From NCBI GenBank assembly GCA_963573315.1, contig OY752142.1, forward strand, positions 868,001 to 932,000: a stretch of DNA of 64,000 nucleotides, given 5' to 3'. This document shows positions 47,596 to 58,813 of this stretch, in pieces. How positions within the stretch are numbered: the stretch's first letter is position 1; each line of letters opens with the position of its first letter. Position numbers and translations under genes: made by a program. The notes beneath the pieces are model-generated. The model searched no databases and was not told the origin of the DNA. It saw only the letters and a list, made by a program, of their open reading frames with translations. The DNA is from Entomortierella parvispora. Its lineage: Eukaryota > Mortierellomycota > Mortierellomycetes > Mortierellales > Mortierellaceae.

Positions 47596-50500
47596 TTACA
47601 TGGTAGGGACCGAGACTTGGGAGGCATCCAAACCCAAAGCATGCAAAAACAAGTTGACATTGGCAATCCGTTGCGCCGCCTTCTCGGGCGCCAATCGAGC
47701 TGCCTGGGCTGCAATCACATTCTCCAGGACTTGTTCACGGACTTCAGTCACCAAGACGTGTTGTTGATCCACAGACGCACCCACGGCCATCGCAGCCAAG
47801 AAGCGCCACACATGTACATCCTCGGTCATTGTTGCCTTGGGCATGAATAAGGCAGAGAACTGAGTCTGGAGTTGACTGAAAAGGCGGTTGTAAAGCTCAT
47901 TCCTAAGTATGGACAGGGCAAATAAATTAGAATTCGAAATGGACATTCTGAACCATGCAATAGTCTTTTAGATCATTCAACAAAACAAAAGCACTCACCA
48001 TTGGTTGACTTCACGCTCGTCAGGGATGGGGTAGTTGCCGTGTCCTTGCTTGAGGATTTCGGCACGGCTCAAGAAGAGCGTCAAGAAGGCCAAGCCAGGC
48101 TATTATATAACGGCGTCAAATGATTAGTTCAGGTCAAATTATAAAAAAGACCGAGTCCATGATATGCTTTGATGTCATTCATACCTTGCTCCTGGCGACC
48201 CAGATCATATTATTACGTTCGATAAACAGCGCCAAAAGACCGACGACGATTCTGAAAGGGGTCTCGGACACGAATCCAAGCAGTGGGGGCACAATTGTGT
48301 TCATGAACAGCTCAATCTCCTGGTTGCCCTGAACATCTGCGTACACCTCCGCTTTGCACACGTTCAGCGATTCAAAGTTGGCCACAAGCATGGTCAAAAG
48401 GGTCAAAGTCTGCTCAGGCAACAGGTGACGGAGAACACGGGGAATGACCTTTTTGCCCTTGGAATAGTTCAAAATAGATATGAAGGGGTGAGGATGACTA
48501 ATTGTTTGCAAAAAAAAAAAAAAAAAAAAAAAATGAAGAGGGAGGAAGTAAGTGTCCTAGTTCCTTTGGGCATACTATTAAGACGAACCAATTTTACCAC
48601 GATATCTTACACAATGCCAATAGGGACGGTGATTCGAAGTTCATCCCACATCTTGCGGGCCAAGATACCATACTCTTCGTTCCAGCGACGGATCGCCTCT
48701 CCTGCCATCTCTTCCTCACCCATTCTTGGGGGAGGTGGCTGCTGGCGACGTTTCTGTTCCAAGGCCAAAACATATGTATACACGTTTTCAATCCATCCCA
48801 AAACAGTGTGCGACTTTGTGCTGACGGGTCCGGGGGAGGAGGTCTTTGGCGAGTTTCCTCCAGATGCCTCATTGGCACCACGCTTGGAGACCTGCAAGAG
48901 CTGGCGGGGGTTCAAAACCGAGTTGACGGCAATCTTTCCAAGGGCTCCTTCCACAGTAACATTGGTGCGTTTAGGGTTGCGCTTGGCATCGCTGACAATC
49001 TTTTGAACTTGCTGTTGAATACGTTGCTCCGTGCGACCGTTTCCTCCACGACGTCTGTTGTTGTCATTCTGTCCATTGGCATCGCCGCCCATCGAGTTGC
49101 TGGGGACGCCCATCTGCTGCAAGTGTCTGTTACGGAGAGCGGTGTAAACCTGGCAGTAAAAGTCATCTGCGTAGGGATCATCAGTCACCAGCTGCGAGAT
49201 TTGAATACGGTTGATAAAGTCCTTGTCGCCCTGAGTCATCAAGCCATTATGCTTGGCCTAAAACGAAAGAGAGGAAAAACAAAAGGGTTTACACACAAAA
49301 GACGTCAGTCCTGTGAAAAGTAAAAACAGCAACATGTCCGATAGCACTCTTGTTTCCTTACGATCTCTGCTTGTTTGGCCATTCTCTCTGCTCGACGCTG
49401 CTCCAGTCTAGCTTGCTTGGCCTGCTGCTCCGCAATCATAGCCTCCGAGTAGATGGGGCGACCTCCATTGATGTTCATGAGGGCAGCTTCGACCTCCTCC
49501 AAGCTCATCATTTTGCGCTCCTGTTGACTGGGCACGTGCGCGGGAGCTTGGCCACCTGCAGTTCTCAAAAGCTGAGCCTCAATCTCTTCCAAGCTAGGCT
49601 GGTTGTTGCCAAATCCAGTGTTGCGAGAAAGAAAGGTACCGACACCAAAGACTGGATCCTGGACTATTTTCGAACAGAGATTGTTTGACATATATTAGAG
49701 CTGTGGATCGAAGAGAGATGCCAGATCGATCCTGGGTGTAAAAAGTGGCTATTGTCGAGAATTGTCCTACCTTTTGCCGTTGTGTTGCTGAAAGAGCCCC
49801 AGATCGAAGATGCAGCATGGGAAGGCTAGAATACCAAAAAAAAAAAAAAAAAAGCAAGCGCTCTTGCTAGGTGAGTTTACTTTTATCCAGTTGTTACTGA
49901 TCACAGTATCGTCGATCCCTTGCTGTTGAAGGATCCATCCTGGCATCCTCTGGTTACCTCAGGAAGACCTTTGTTAAAGCTGTCCTGCTGTCCTGCGGCA
50001 TCATTCTCCCAGAGCGAGGCAAAAGACGAACGGCGACCACCTAGAATTGGACAGAGGTGAGGTTGCATCCAACTATCAGTGAATCTGTAAAGTGCGTTCA
50101 CAAAATACAACATGCCAAGTGTGTGTCAACTCGTTCCTTGCAATTCCATCCAAAGGGTTGATAGTGGCATAGGTAACGTACCGACAATGTCATGCTGCTG
50201 GATGTAGAGCTCCTCCTCTTTCTTGAGAGCAGGAGCGACCTGACGAGTGTTCCTTGCGAAATCAAAGTCGGTTCCTAGAGAAAGCGTGTGGGCAAAGAAA
50301 GGACAGGTCGAAGTGGAAAACGAGAGATTAGAGAGGTTCTTCCTGAGGAGAGATGTAATCGCGAAACGGGGGCGATAAAAGTGCAATGAGCAAAAGAAAA
50401 GAGAGAGCTTGCCTTCATCTTGCTGGATGTCACCAAAGGTTTCGTCGTTGAGGTCATCTCTGGTTTCTTCGAGATCGTCGGCCAGATTGTCGTAGGTCTC

Positions 50501-50650
50501 GCCATAGTCGTAAATCTCGAAGTCCTCGCCGGTCTCGAGGGCGTACTTTTGGACCTGGCGGTCGAGCTCCTGCTGTTCCTCGAGGTTGAGGGCGACTCTG
50601 CCACCGTGGCGAGCGGGCATGGCGGTGTTGAAGCCGAAAAAGTCGGCCAT
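47596..50650 (-). CDS. PAT1: PAT1, mRNA decapping activator
   Basis: Nine exons: 50650-50413, 50274-50182, 50040-49958, 49825-49771, 49663-49362, 49257-48611, 48497-48185, 48099-47999 and 47902-47596, joined in phase, 712 aa. Intron 1 is GC-AG (donor GCAAGC). Seen: N-terminal MADFFGFNT with acidic stretch, SLEEIEAQLL and SLEEVEAALM short motifs, MTQGDKDFINRIQISQLVT, HPHPFISILNYSKGKKVIPR and the C-terminal helical Pat domain (LLPEQTLTLLTMLVANF, VGLLALFIER). The family bridges the Lsm1-7 ring, Dhh1 and the decapping enzyme in cytoplasmic P bodies to promote mRNA decay and translational repression. It is a shortish Pat1 (yeast about 796 aa). Its upstream region abuts the Fanzor-like element. Confidence 0.95.
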
Positions 50651-50954
50651 GGGGAGGGGGATTGTTGGGGGAGGGAGGGATAGAAAGGAGGACAAGGAAA
50701 GAAGGAAAGAAGAAAAAAAGGAAAGAAATTTGCTCCAAAGGGAGAGAGGGTCTCTGCGTCGGGGAGTGTGTGTCTCTTTTTTTGAGCACAGCTACAAGAA
50801 TGAATGAATGAATGAATGAATAAATGAATAGATGGATGGATGGATGAATGAATGAGCGATTGAATGCAGGATAGAGACAGACAACAGACAGACAGACAGA
50901 CAGACGGATGGATGGATGGAGACCAAAGAGACCAAGGACCAGCAGGCGATGAGA

Positions 50955-50999
<45 letters not shown>

Positions 51000-51305
51000 G
51001 TGTCCAGAGCCTTCTTTCTTTCTCGACTCCCCCCATTTGTCACTGCACTGCACACCACACCACTGCACACCACCACTGCACACCCTCTTGCAGCATTGCC
51101 GTCAATGAAATCTCCACCGACGTCATCTTTTTTTTTCGCGTCTCGCGTCTCGCGTCTTTGTCTCTTTCATACTGTCGCGTGCAGAGAGAGAGAGAGCCAC
51201 AGTCAAAAAGCAGCATAGCTTTGAGCACTTGGATACGCCCTCTAATGCAGTTTCTCATCTGTTTCTGCTTCCCCATCATCCTCTCAGATTCACAGACAGG
51301 TAATA
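50651..51305. other. PAT1 upstream region
   Basis: Contains the microsatellite cluster and purine-rich leader sequence of PAT1. Ends at the proposed transposon boundary at 51305/51306. No gene seen. Confidence 0.5.
50798..50998. repeat. Microsatellite cluster (GAAT, GATG, CAGA, AC)
   Basis: Consecutive arrays: (GAAT)n from 50798, (GGAT)n near 50832, (CAGA)n near 50885-50904, (GGAT)n near 50907, and (AC)n from about 50956 to 50998. They lie in the PAT1 upstream region, probably partly transcribed. Confidence 0.95.
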
Positions 51306-51395
51306 CAGTGGAACACTTAACACTCAGGGGGGAGTTTTCTTTGGTGCCCTTATTAGTGTTATTGTGACTTTCAAAAGGAAATAACCCAAGAAAAT
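51304..51395 (-). mobile_element. Candidate 3' end of the Fanzor-like element, with hairpin
   Basis: TA followed by CAGTGGAACACTT at 51304-51318 has the look of a TA-targeting transposon terminal repeat pointing into the Fanzor-like gene, whose stop is at 51396. Between them TAACACT (51318-51324) and AGTGTTA (51355-51361) form a 7-bp inverted repeat around a 30-base loop with a run of six G. I found no matching inverted end on the other side, so the boundary is a proposal. Confidence 0.35.
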
Positions 51396-54300
51396 TTAGT
51401 TAATATGGAGCTTAATGAGAATTGACAGGAGAATGAGCAAATTTGACCTGAGAGTACTTACATATGTTGAGCGAATGCCCAATTCCAAAATCTTGGCATC
51501 GACCTGCGGTGCAAGAGGAAAGGTTGAGGTTCCAGTCGAGATGGATCTGGTGTTTGAAGAAGGTTCCCACGCAGGGCACCGTGGATCGAATGGCAGCAGG
51601 GTCTTGTGATCGGAAGAGGTGAGGCATACGTATCCAGCCAATGCAATGTTCACCGCTGCGTTGGTGTCTCGCCCGCGATCAGCATATCCAACCTTGAAGG
51701 AAGGGCAGTCTGGGTTTGTACATTGAATTGCTCCATGTACTCGCACTAACCTCATGACTCCGTTCTTGTTGCGCCTTGCCCGTACGAGTCTTATTTGCGA
51801 AAAGCAAAAGGGGCAAAGCTGGGAGCTTTTGTGCTCATTGGTTTTGAGGACCGGCGTATAGCGCAGGTGTCTCTCAGGAATTTTGTTCCCTCCCATTTTT
51901 GAATGACCTTTGAGACGTGAACCCACTCCGGAACCTGCGGCACCGTGAAGCATTAATGGCACGACGATGGGACTCGCCCTTGGACATTGATTCACATGCT
52001 TCAAGACGAGGCGTCGCCCACGAGGGGCACTCGGATCGACGACAAACTCTGGACGGTGGTGTGTCCTGCAGTCTGTGCAATATCCGGTTGATGGATAGGA
52101 CGGCTCTCCTGAGGTTTGCAATGAATTACTGTCTACTGAGTCGAGTTTGAAAGACGAATGCGAATAAGTACTGTAAATAGAGCACACCTGCTGCAGAATC
52201 AATACAGACAGCAGTGCTTGACTTACCATTCACCACTCTCTTAAATGCGTCTCGCTCCGCGGCTGCAACTTTGTCATAGGTATTCCTCAGTTGAAGTTCA
52301 GTACGGCGTCGTAGGTTCTTCATCCTTCTGGATTTCTCAAAAGATCGGAGTGTTGTGCGACAGTTGCGACGTGTTTCTTGGGCCTGCTCAATGCCATGCG
52401 AAGAGTTTGCGCGCAGGATTGAGTTATCCGCAAGATCAGCGTGTGCCTTGCGTACCTCAGCATTAGCTGCAATGCGCTTCTTTCTGACTCGCGATTGCTT
52501 CACAAGGCCTGCATGGTGGCGTATGTGCTTAACAGTGACCTGGTGCGGATCTGCGAACCGTATCTGGTCAATTGACTGCACCCCTTCTTCCGGATCTTGC
52601 TCCGATTCTGCCCCCTCGTTCGAAAGTATCTCGAAACGATTTCGAAGCTCGATCAGTTTGTTTTCAGTTATTGGGACCGTGTTGAATAACACATGGGCGC
52701 CTGGATCCGTCCCACCTGGGACTAAAACAATCCTTCTGTTCCTTTGATCCGCGTTGTTGGTCTCAATATCCTTGACGAGACTGTCGATGCTGGTTGATTC
52801 AACAGAGTCTAAGCATCCCCGGCGAAGGAGAGAGGGTGTCGAAGAGAATTTGGATGTGACCGACTCGCTCAGCTCCCCGTTCGCCTCCTTTTCCGTCTTT
52901 GGCTTTGATTCGGACGAAACATACTTGTCAAGGTCATACTTTTTTTGCCGCAACCCCTTGATCTGGTTTCGCATAGGAAGCGCTTTACGCCGAAGTCTGT
53001 GAACGCTCGAGCGTAGAGTATGCAGATCTCTGAATGCTATGTCGATTTCCTCGCCCAGACATTCCTTTCGATTAACGTCATTCTCTTTGCGTTTCTCAGT
53101 TTTTAGCCGTCGCAAATCTGCATTCACGCTTTTCATCCGGATCTCTTCCAGCCCCAGCTGCCGGTTTAGTGCCTTTATCTCCTCGTCGAGCTCCGTTATA
53201 CGCACATCATGATCTGCGGCACTTGCTTTGGCATCCGCCTTGGATAGTTTCGATTCATGGAGAACAATTTGGCGCTGTTCTGCATCCGTAGGCTCCCTTG
53301 AACGGCCTTTGCCAAGCTTCTTTCGTTTCTCCTTGATCATGTTGCGTGGAGCGTTCGGTCGGGCCTCGTACCCCATAATTCTTACGGTGTGCTCGTCAAC
53401 GAAGACAAGCCTATTGAAATGGGTCAATATGTTAGATTCTGCGTCAGTCAAAAAAAAGGTCATAAACATGTTGTTACCTGTCTCCGAAGCGCAGACCAAA
53501 TTTGGCGCAAGTTGCATGGATCACCTGCATGTCGAAGAACGCCGAGAAAATGGAAGGGGTGTTCCCTGGCGCATGTTTTTGATCTGAAACCAGTAGGCCG
53601 GTTGAGTCGAAGATGTCGAAATGGTGTGGATCCAAGGCGCACAGAGATTCACTTATCCCTGTGGAATTCAGTGGCAGAGGGAAGAGCTTTCCGGCTGACG
53701 AGACAGGGGATAGCTGTCTGGAAAATTCGCTGAACCCCATGGCGATCAAGAGATGATTTGCCAGATACGCGAAAGGGCCAGTAGCGAGAACATGATGAGG
53801 AATGGAGCCAGAGGCATCCTTCTTTGGGGCAAACGGACGCAACGCATTGACGATGTGAACTGCCACCTGAATTTCGTTGTCCTTGAAACTCTGGCCAGAG
53901 AACAAATGGTTGCGAATCTCTGCTTCACTGATAAGGTCTGGCAACGAAGCCATATCGATGAGCTTGCAAATTAAAGCCTCGATGCCTTTGAGGTATTTTG
54001 ACTTGGGTTCTTTTTTACGAGCGGCCGCTATAGACAAAAAAAACCAGTGTCAATGTTTTTTCTCTAATCTCTTATAGAAGCGATATGTAGAACCATTAAA
54101 GCTACCTTTTTCAGTTGACTCGATGGCCTGGCCCAGTGTCGCAATACCCATTTCTGCCTCTACTGCCTCTTCAAAGCCATCAGCGTCATCTGCTTCCCAA
54201 ATGTCCGCATCATCGTCATCATCCTCATCGATATCCATGTAGGCCTCATCCTCGTACTCATCATCTACAGCTGCAAAGAACGATAATAGGGGTGCCACGT

Positions 54301-56653
54301 TCTCTGCCGGATTGAGCAATCCTATCAGTGTCTGGATGCGTGTAAGACGTGGACAACCTCCAGTCTGTGGATCAGATAGAAAGAGAGTAGCTCCCGACCA
54401 TCGCCTGTCGCAGGTGCCGATGGTACTATCCAGTTGATTGATCAGAGATGTAGTTCTCTGCCAGGATCGCTTTTGTCGTTTTCTCGCCTTGCCTTGCTTA
54501 GCAGCGATCCTTTCTCGTCTCTCCTTGGCTTTTTTTTTCTTGAACTGCCGGTACCACTCCTCACTGAGAGGTCGCAAAAAGACCCGGACAAGACAGCGGA
54601 CGACTGCTCTCTTCAGATCGTAGTATATTGATCCGTTCCAGATGTTGTGGATGTTGGTAGCCATAGCACGGAGCATCTCATTTCTGGTTTGAGACATTCC
54701 TCGAGGGCACTTGATGTTGTCGGTTGTATACATCGTCTGTTGAATACAGTGAGCTAACTTGTCCCATTTTGGATGCTTTCCGTATCCACTCTCGCCTTGA
54801 CTGTCTGCACCTCCGTCGCCAGCGAGTCTTGGTTTCTTTGGCGGGGGCTCAGAGCTCGATGAAGTAGGGCTGAGCTTAGTTGCTAGGTGCTCTAGACAAC
54901 TCTGATTGAATAGGTTGTGAAGATCAGAGTCGGTTTTGATAGTCTCTTGGATAAAGACCGTGGTGCCCTTCGCAACTTTGAGGATACGATCATTTTTGAT
55001 CCGAGCGTCGCGGATTTCAAAATCTGTAGGAAGAATGTCAGAAATGTCGACCTCTTCTGCTGTCTCGTGCAGCAAACCACGAAACACCTATCATATAGTG
55101 GATGATATGTCAGTGAGTGCTGGAAGCAAAAAGCATGTGTAGATTGTCTCGTCGACAAAAGGTATTTCTTACCTCCATGTGCACCTTCAAAACTGCCACT
55201 TGGATTTCATCCATGTGGTCTGACATACTCGTTTGTTTCTCCTCGAGGATTCCCTGGATCCTTGTTATGTTGTCCTTACAAAAGTCTTTACGGAGGATCC
55301 TGTGCAAAGGAGCATCGCACATCCTGATTTCTTGGGTCTTGGATATATCATTGACCTGAGAGGGAGTCTCTTGGACATGGGACTGACTAGAGACAGGTTC
55401 AAGCTCGAGTTTCTTGTCCTTATTCTCAACTGAATGATCCCAAAACAGGCAGCCGTTTTCCTTCACAAAGTTGCGATATGCTGTGTGTGTCTGTTCCACG
55501 CTCATACGATGCGTAAAGTCATTATTTGATATACGACCTTTTCCCACTCCAAGGGATGTTTCCAGAGTTGATATGGCGTCCTGCATGAGCCCTCTTGGTA
55601 GCCGCTGGAGTTTACACTCGGCATCGATGAAGTCGACGTTTTCCTTCTCCAAGGCGGCACGGATATCCACCGGATCTTTTTTCTTTCCCTTTGTTTTGCT
55701 GATGACCTTGTTCACGGCGACGTTGATTCTCTTTATCAAGGTCGTTTTACTATGTATAATATGTCCAAAGGTTAATACTAGAATTATTACCATAGCTTTG
55801 GGTAAACCAGAAAACGTACCAACTGGAAAGAAAACTCTCTTCGGCTTCCAAGACGCTGAACTCGATTATCTCGCGAGATATTGATCGTTTTGCCTCTCGA
55901 TATGTGGCCCTTTCTGCTGTCGGGATTACAGGAGGGAGTCGAACGGAGGGCATACGGAAATCTCGATTGGGACTTGTTACTGAACAGGTCAACGCGGTGT
56001 AGGTATTGACTTCCTGAAACGAATCAGCGATATGGGCAAGGACAACCAGCGCTTTCGGCTCGCTAAGAGGCTCGAACACAAGTTTCTTGCAGCGAGTCGA
56101 TACAACAACAATTTTGATCTGTGCAGCTTGAGAGATCCTTCTCAACAGCAACCGGGATGGAGGGAGAGTGACAGGGCCGCCGGGAGTCTGAATTCGGAAG
56201 GCTGATAGCGATGTTCGGGACATGATGCCTGCAACGAGTGTAGAAAGGGAGCTCGAGCATGTACTTACGACCAGACCGTATCGATGGTGGAGAACATCCA
56301 AAGTCTCTCGGACATTTTGGTTAAGCGGCAGTCCATCGTCCGCACCCTGTATCATGTAGTCAACGCGTAGCTGAAGCTCGTCATCCTGTTCAGCTAAAAG
56401 TCGTGCGTTTGCCTCAGCAAGAAATTCGGCATCATCGATGAATGAAACAGAAAACTATCGGGGGAAAGAGCATGAATAAGAGTAAGGGTATGGAAACCAT
56501 GCCAACAGCATCAACGCCACTGCAAACTGGAATTCGAAGTCATACCTCTGTGGATACCGTGATGTCGCGTCCAAAGTCAATGTCCTGAATCTCCATGTTG
56601 ATGGTAAGAGTCTCATTGATGTCTTCCAGGACATCAGCATCGGTGTCATCCAT
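51396..56653 (-). CDS. Fanzor1-like RNA-guided nuclease (eukaryotic TnpB homologue)
   Basis: Seven exons: 56653-56546, 56454-55820, 55749-55173, 55087-54106, 54027-53478, 53410-52227 and 52135-51396. Six GT-AG introns of 67-91 bp; every join keeps frame, giving 1591 aa with no internal stop. Seen: basic clusters like nuclear signals (PPPKKPRL 521-528; KKKKAKERRER from 623), an acidic tract (about 715-750), a Lys/Glu coiled-coil region (about 980-1115), RuvC-I GGTDPGAHV (Asp1186), NEHKSSQLCPFC with Glu1446 and Cys1453/1456, second zinc pair CTNPDC (Cys1484/1489), and RGRDTNAAVNIALAG (Asp1502). Canonical RuvC-II Glu is not evident; a Glu just before the zinc ribbon is the rearranged site reported for Fanzor. 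Known function: RNA-guided DNA cutting in mobile elements. The 1100-residue N-terminal part is much longer than usual and unidentified. The last exon join (acceptor TCAG at 52136) is the least certain. Confidence 0.85.
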
Positions 56654-56891
56654 GATGCTGTCAGTAGGGAATGAAGACAAGACGAGTTCTTTTGGTGATT
56701 GGAGAGGCGGTAGAGACAAGGCAAAGGGCAATGGCGGAGGAGCAGGGAAAAGCAAAGAGCGAACGACGCGTCTACAGGTACGGATGGTGTTAAGGGGTCA
56801 TTACGTGTCCATGAAGGTACCATGAGTATATTTGCTTCCCCTCCGCACTCTTCCTCCCGAGGTCCCAGTGTCCACAGCTAGGGGCATCTCA

Positions 56892-57286
56892 ATGGCCAAA
56901 CGACATATCTACTCTCTGATGGCGCAGAACAACCATCGCCAGGCGCGCACTTCACGAGCTCGACAGCAACGGGCCGTCGCCCAGAACGCACTGTGAGTTG
57001 TCCCTCGTCCATGGCGCATCACCGTGCAGCGGGACTGCTACGACACGCCGCCAGCTCAACCTGATCGCGGCCGACCTCCCCTTTTCTTCTTGTGTTCAGG
57101 CTCAACACCTCACATCTCTCGAATTTCAACCTCCTCTGCTCCCCCATTCATGCATGCATCGCGATTGGTTCATTGCCTGAGGAGATGCCAGCAGCCCACT
57201 TTGGCATCCATTGGTACTTAAATCCGCCATGTTCGCTCCATCCCCCATTCACCTCCATTCCATTTTCCTCCCCCACAAAAAAGTAA
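56892..57286 (+). CDS. Possible small basic protein, two exons
   Basis: ATG at 56892 opens a frame with a strongly basic start (MAKRHIYSLMAQNNHRQART...) and a consensus donor (GTGAGT) at 56993. An acceptor TTCAG before 57100 keeps frame to a stop at 57286, giving 95 aa. The second exon is not convincing as protein. It may be a remnant or part of an untranslated leader. It is divergent from the Fanzor-like gene, 238 bp away. Confidence 0.25.
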
Positions 57287-57324
57287 CCCCTTCCTTCCCC
57301 TTCCCCAAACACTTCCCTTGCACT

Positions 57325-57876
57325 ATGGTCGACACCGCATCCAAGCCTTCCTGGGCCCCCTATGTAGACCCAGTCGCAGCGATCGACTCGAGCCAACCCC
57401 CGGCAGATGCCGAGGCAGCTACCACACCGACCCCACCCGCAGGACAGGCAGCGGCCCAAGTACCACAGACCATCCGAGAACAGATCCTAGCCGACACCAC
57501 TCCTTTTCGTCCCCCCGAGACCACTGCCGACACTCTCCCGCCCATCCAACTTCCGGCATTCGTGCCCGCTGACTCTGTTATACGCCACATGGATGCACTT
57601 GGTCACCGACATCAGGAGATCATGGTGACTATCCGTTCCCTAGAAGCGAGGATCTTTGGCGGCATCGATTACCCCCGACGAGCCATCGAGAGTTTCCTCC
57701 TCGACGACCTACGTATCGAGGCAGAATCGCTCCGCAACGATGTCGCTTTCCACCGTTACTACCACTGGATATCAGACCTACCACAACCACGCCCCCCGAT
57801 GCCTTCTCCACCCGTCAAACCCGCGACACCCTTGCAACGCCACCGGCTTGAATTGTATGTAAATAAGCTAGACTAA
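57325..57876 (+). CDS. Hypothetical protein, Pro/Ala-rich start and helical middle
   Basis: One open frame of 183 aa from the ATG after a CT-rich leader. Residues 1-75 are Pro/Ala/Thr-rich with YVDPVAAID near the start; the middle (IRHMDALGHRHQEIMVTIRS, RRAIESFLLDDLRIEAESLR) looks helical; the end is Pro-rich. Base composition is coding-like (C at third positions). No known domain. The YVDP-x-AA phrase resembles YIDPAAA in the partial ORF at the end of the window, so both may belong to one family. Confidence 0.5.
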   Translation: MVDTASKPSWAPYVDPVAAIDSSQPPADAEAATTPTPPAGQAAAQVPQTIREQILADTTPFRPPETTADTLPPIQLPAFVPADSVIRHMDALGHRHQEIMVTIRSLEARIFGGIDYPRRAIESFLLDDLRIEAESLRNDVAFHRYYHWISDLPQPRPPMPSPPVKPATPLQRHRLELYVNKLD

Positions 57877-57960
57877 ACTATTGCTAATAATTTAGTTTTA
57901 AACAATAAAAGTCCGGCGAACCCAAAAAAAAAAACAACTCTTCCTCCCGATCCCCCTACA

Positions 57961-58813
57961 GGTGATATCGAATCAGATGATGATGGTCTTCCAGAAAACA
58001 TCACCATTCAATTGAATCCACGGAAGCTACCCGCCCTTGCTGCTCACAATCGGAAAATCATCGGTGATTTACCTGACCCGCCACATTGGCAGCACAAATG
58101 GAAGAGAGATTCCTACCATCAAATTTGTGCGCGCATTCGAGTCCATTCCGACTCGTCTACCTGGTGTGCGCTGGCCAACTGATGCCAGTCCTTATGTCAA
58201 ACCATCCAAAACACTTTCCAGATCTTGGAGGAGAACACCTATGAAGAAGCTATTGAAAGAGCATGGAGATGGAGCGGAAGCGTGGAGTAGATCCAGGGCA
58301 GATTGTTGTCCATCTGTTCGCTTATTTGACCTACCCCTTGCCTCAGGAAACAGCGGTGGCTCAGGATCGACAATCCAGCGAGCAACAGCATCTTGGAAAG
58401 CGGCGGCGGTTCAGAGGATTCAACAGGCAGTCGAGGATGGACAGATACAACCTCCAGGACCAATTACAAAGATTTTGTTTACACAGAGACTTGCTCAAGA
58501 TGCTCGATTGCCTGATCCAGAGGAGCCTCTAGAGACGCCAACAACCGCCACTTTCTTTCAAGCACAGCACTTGGATTCACAAATAGCACAGGAAGATGGA
58601 CGGCGAGGGACTCAAGAAGAAGCTGATGGAGCACAATTCAAACGGATTCGATTAAAGCTTGGGAACTCAATAGTTTCTCTTCTTGTGGATGTGGAGAGCC
58701 TACGGACGGCTCTTAACCTCCCACAGCATGGCTTGAATGTCCTTGTGCATCTACAACAGGCAGCTCTCCCTCGCCCGCGAGAGAATATGGAAGATCTTGA
58801 TCAGGCGTCATAG
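57961..58813 (+). other. Unidentified open frames, possibly a degenerate gene
   Basis: From the acceptor-like CCCCCTACAG at 57960 a frame reads GDIESDDDGLPENITIQLNP and on to SSTWCALAN before a TGA at 58180-58182. An overlapping frame (58037-58813) stays open to the end. Both hold stretches that look coding, but neither frame carries a domain I know. This fits a frameshifted relic better than a working gene. Confidence 0.35.

Noticed and set aside
50916-51367. Open frames over the AC and CAGA arrays
   Set aside because: They arise from simple repeats and give His/Thr runs only.
56230-56268. A 40-bp intron in exon 2 of the Fanzor-like gene (GTAAGT...GCAG)
   Set aside because: Forty bases is too short and removing it breaks the frame into an early stop; the read-through frame is open, so no intron is called.
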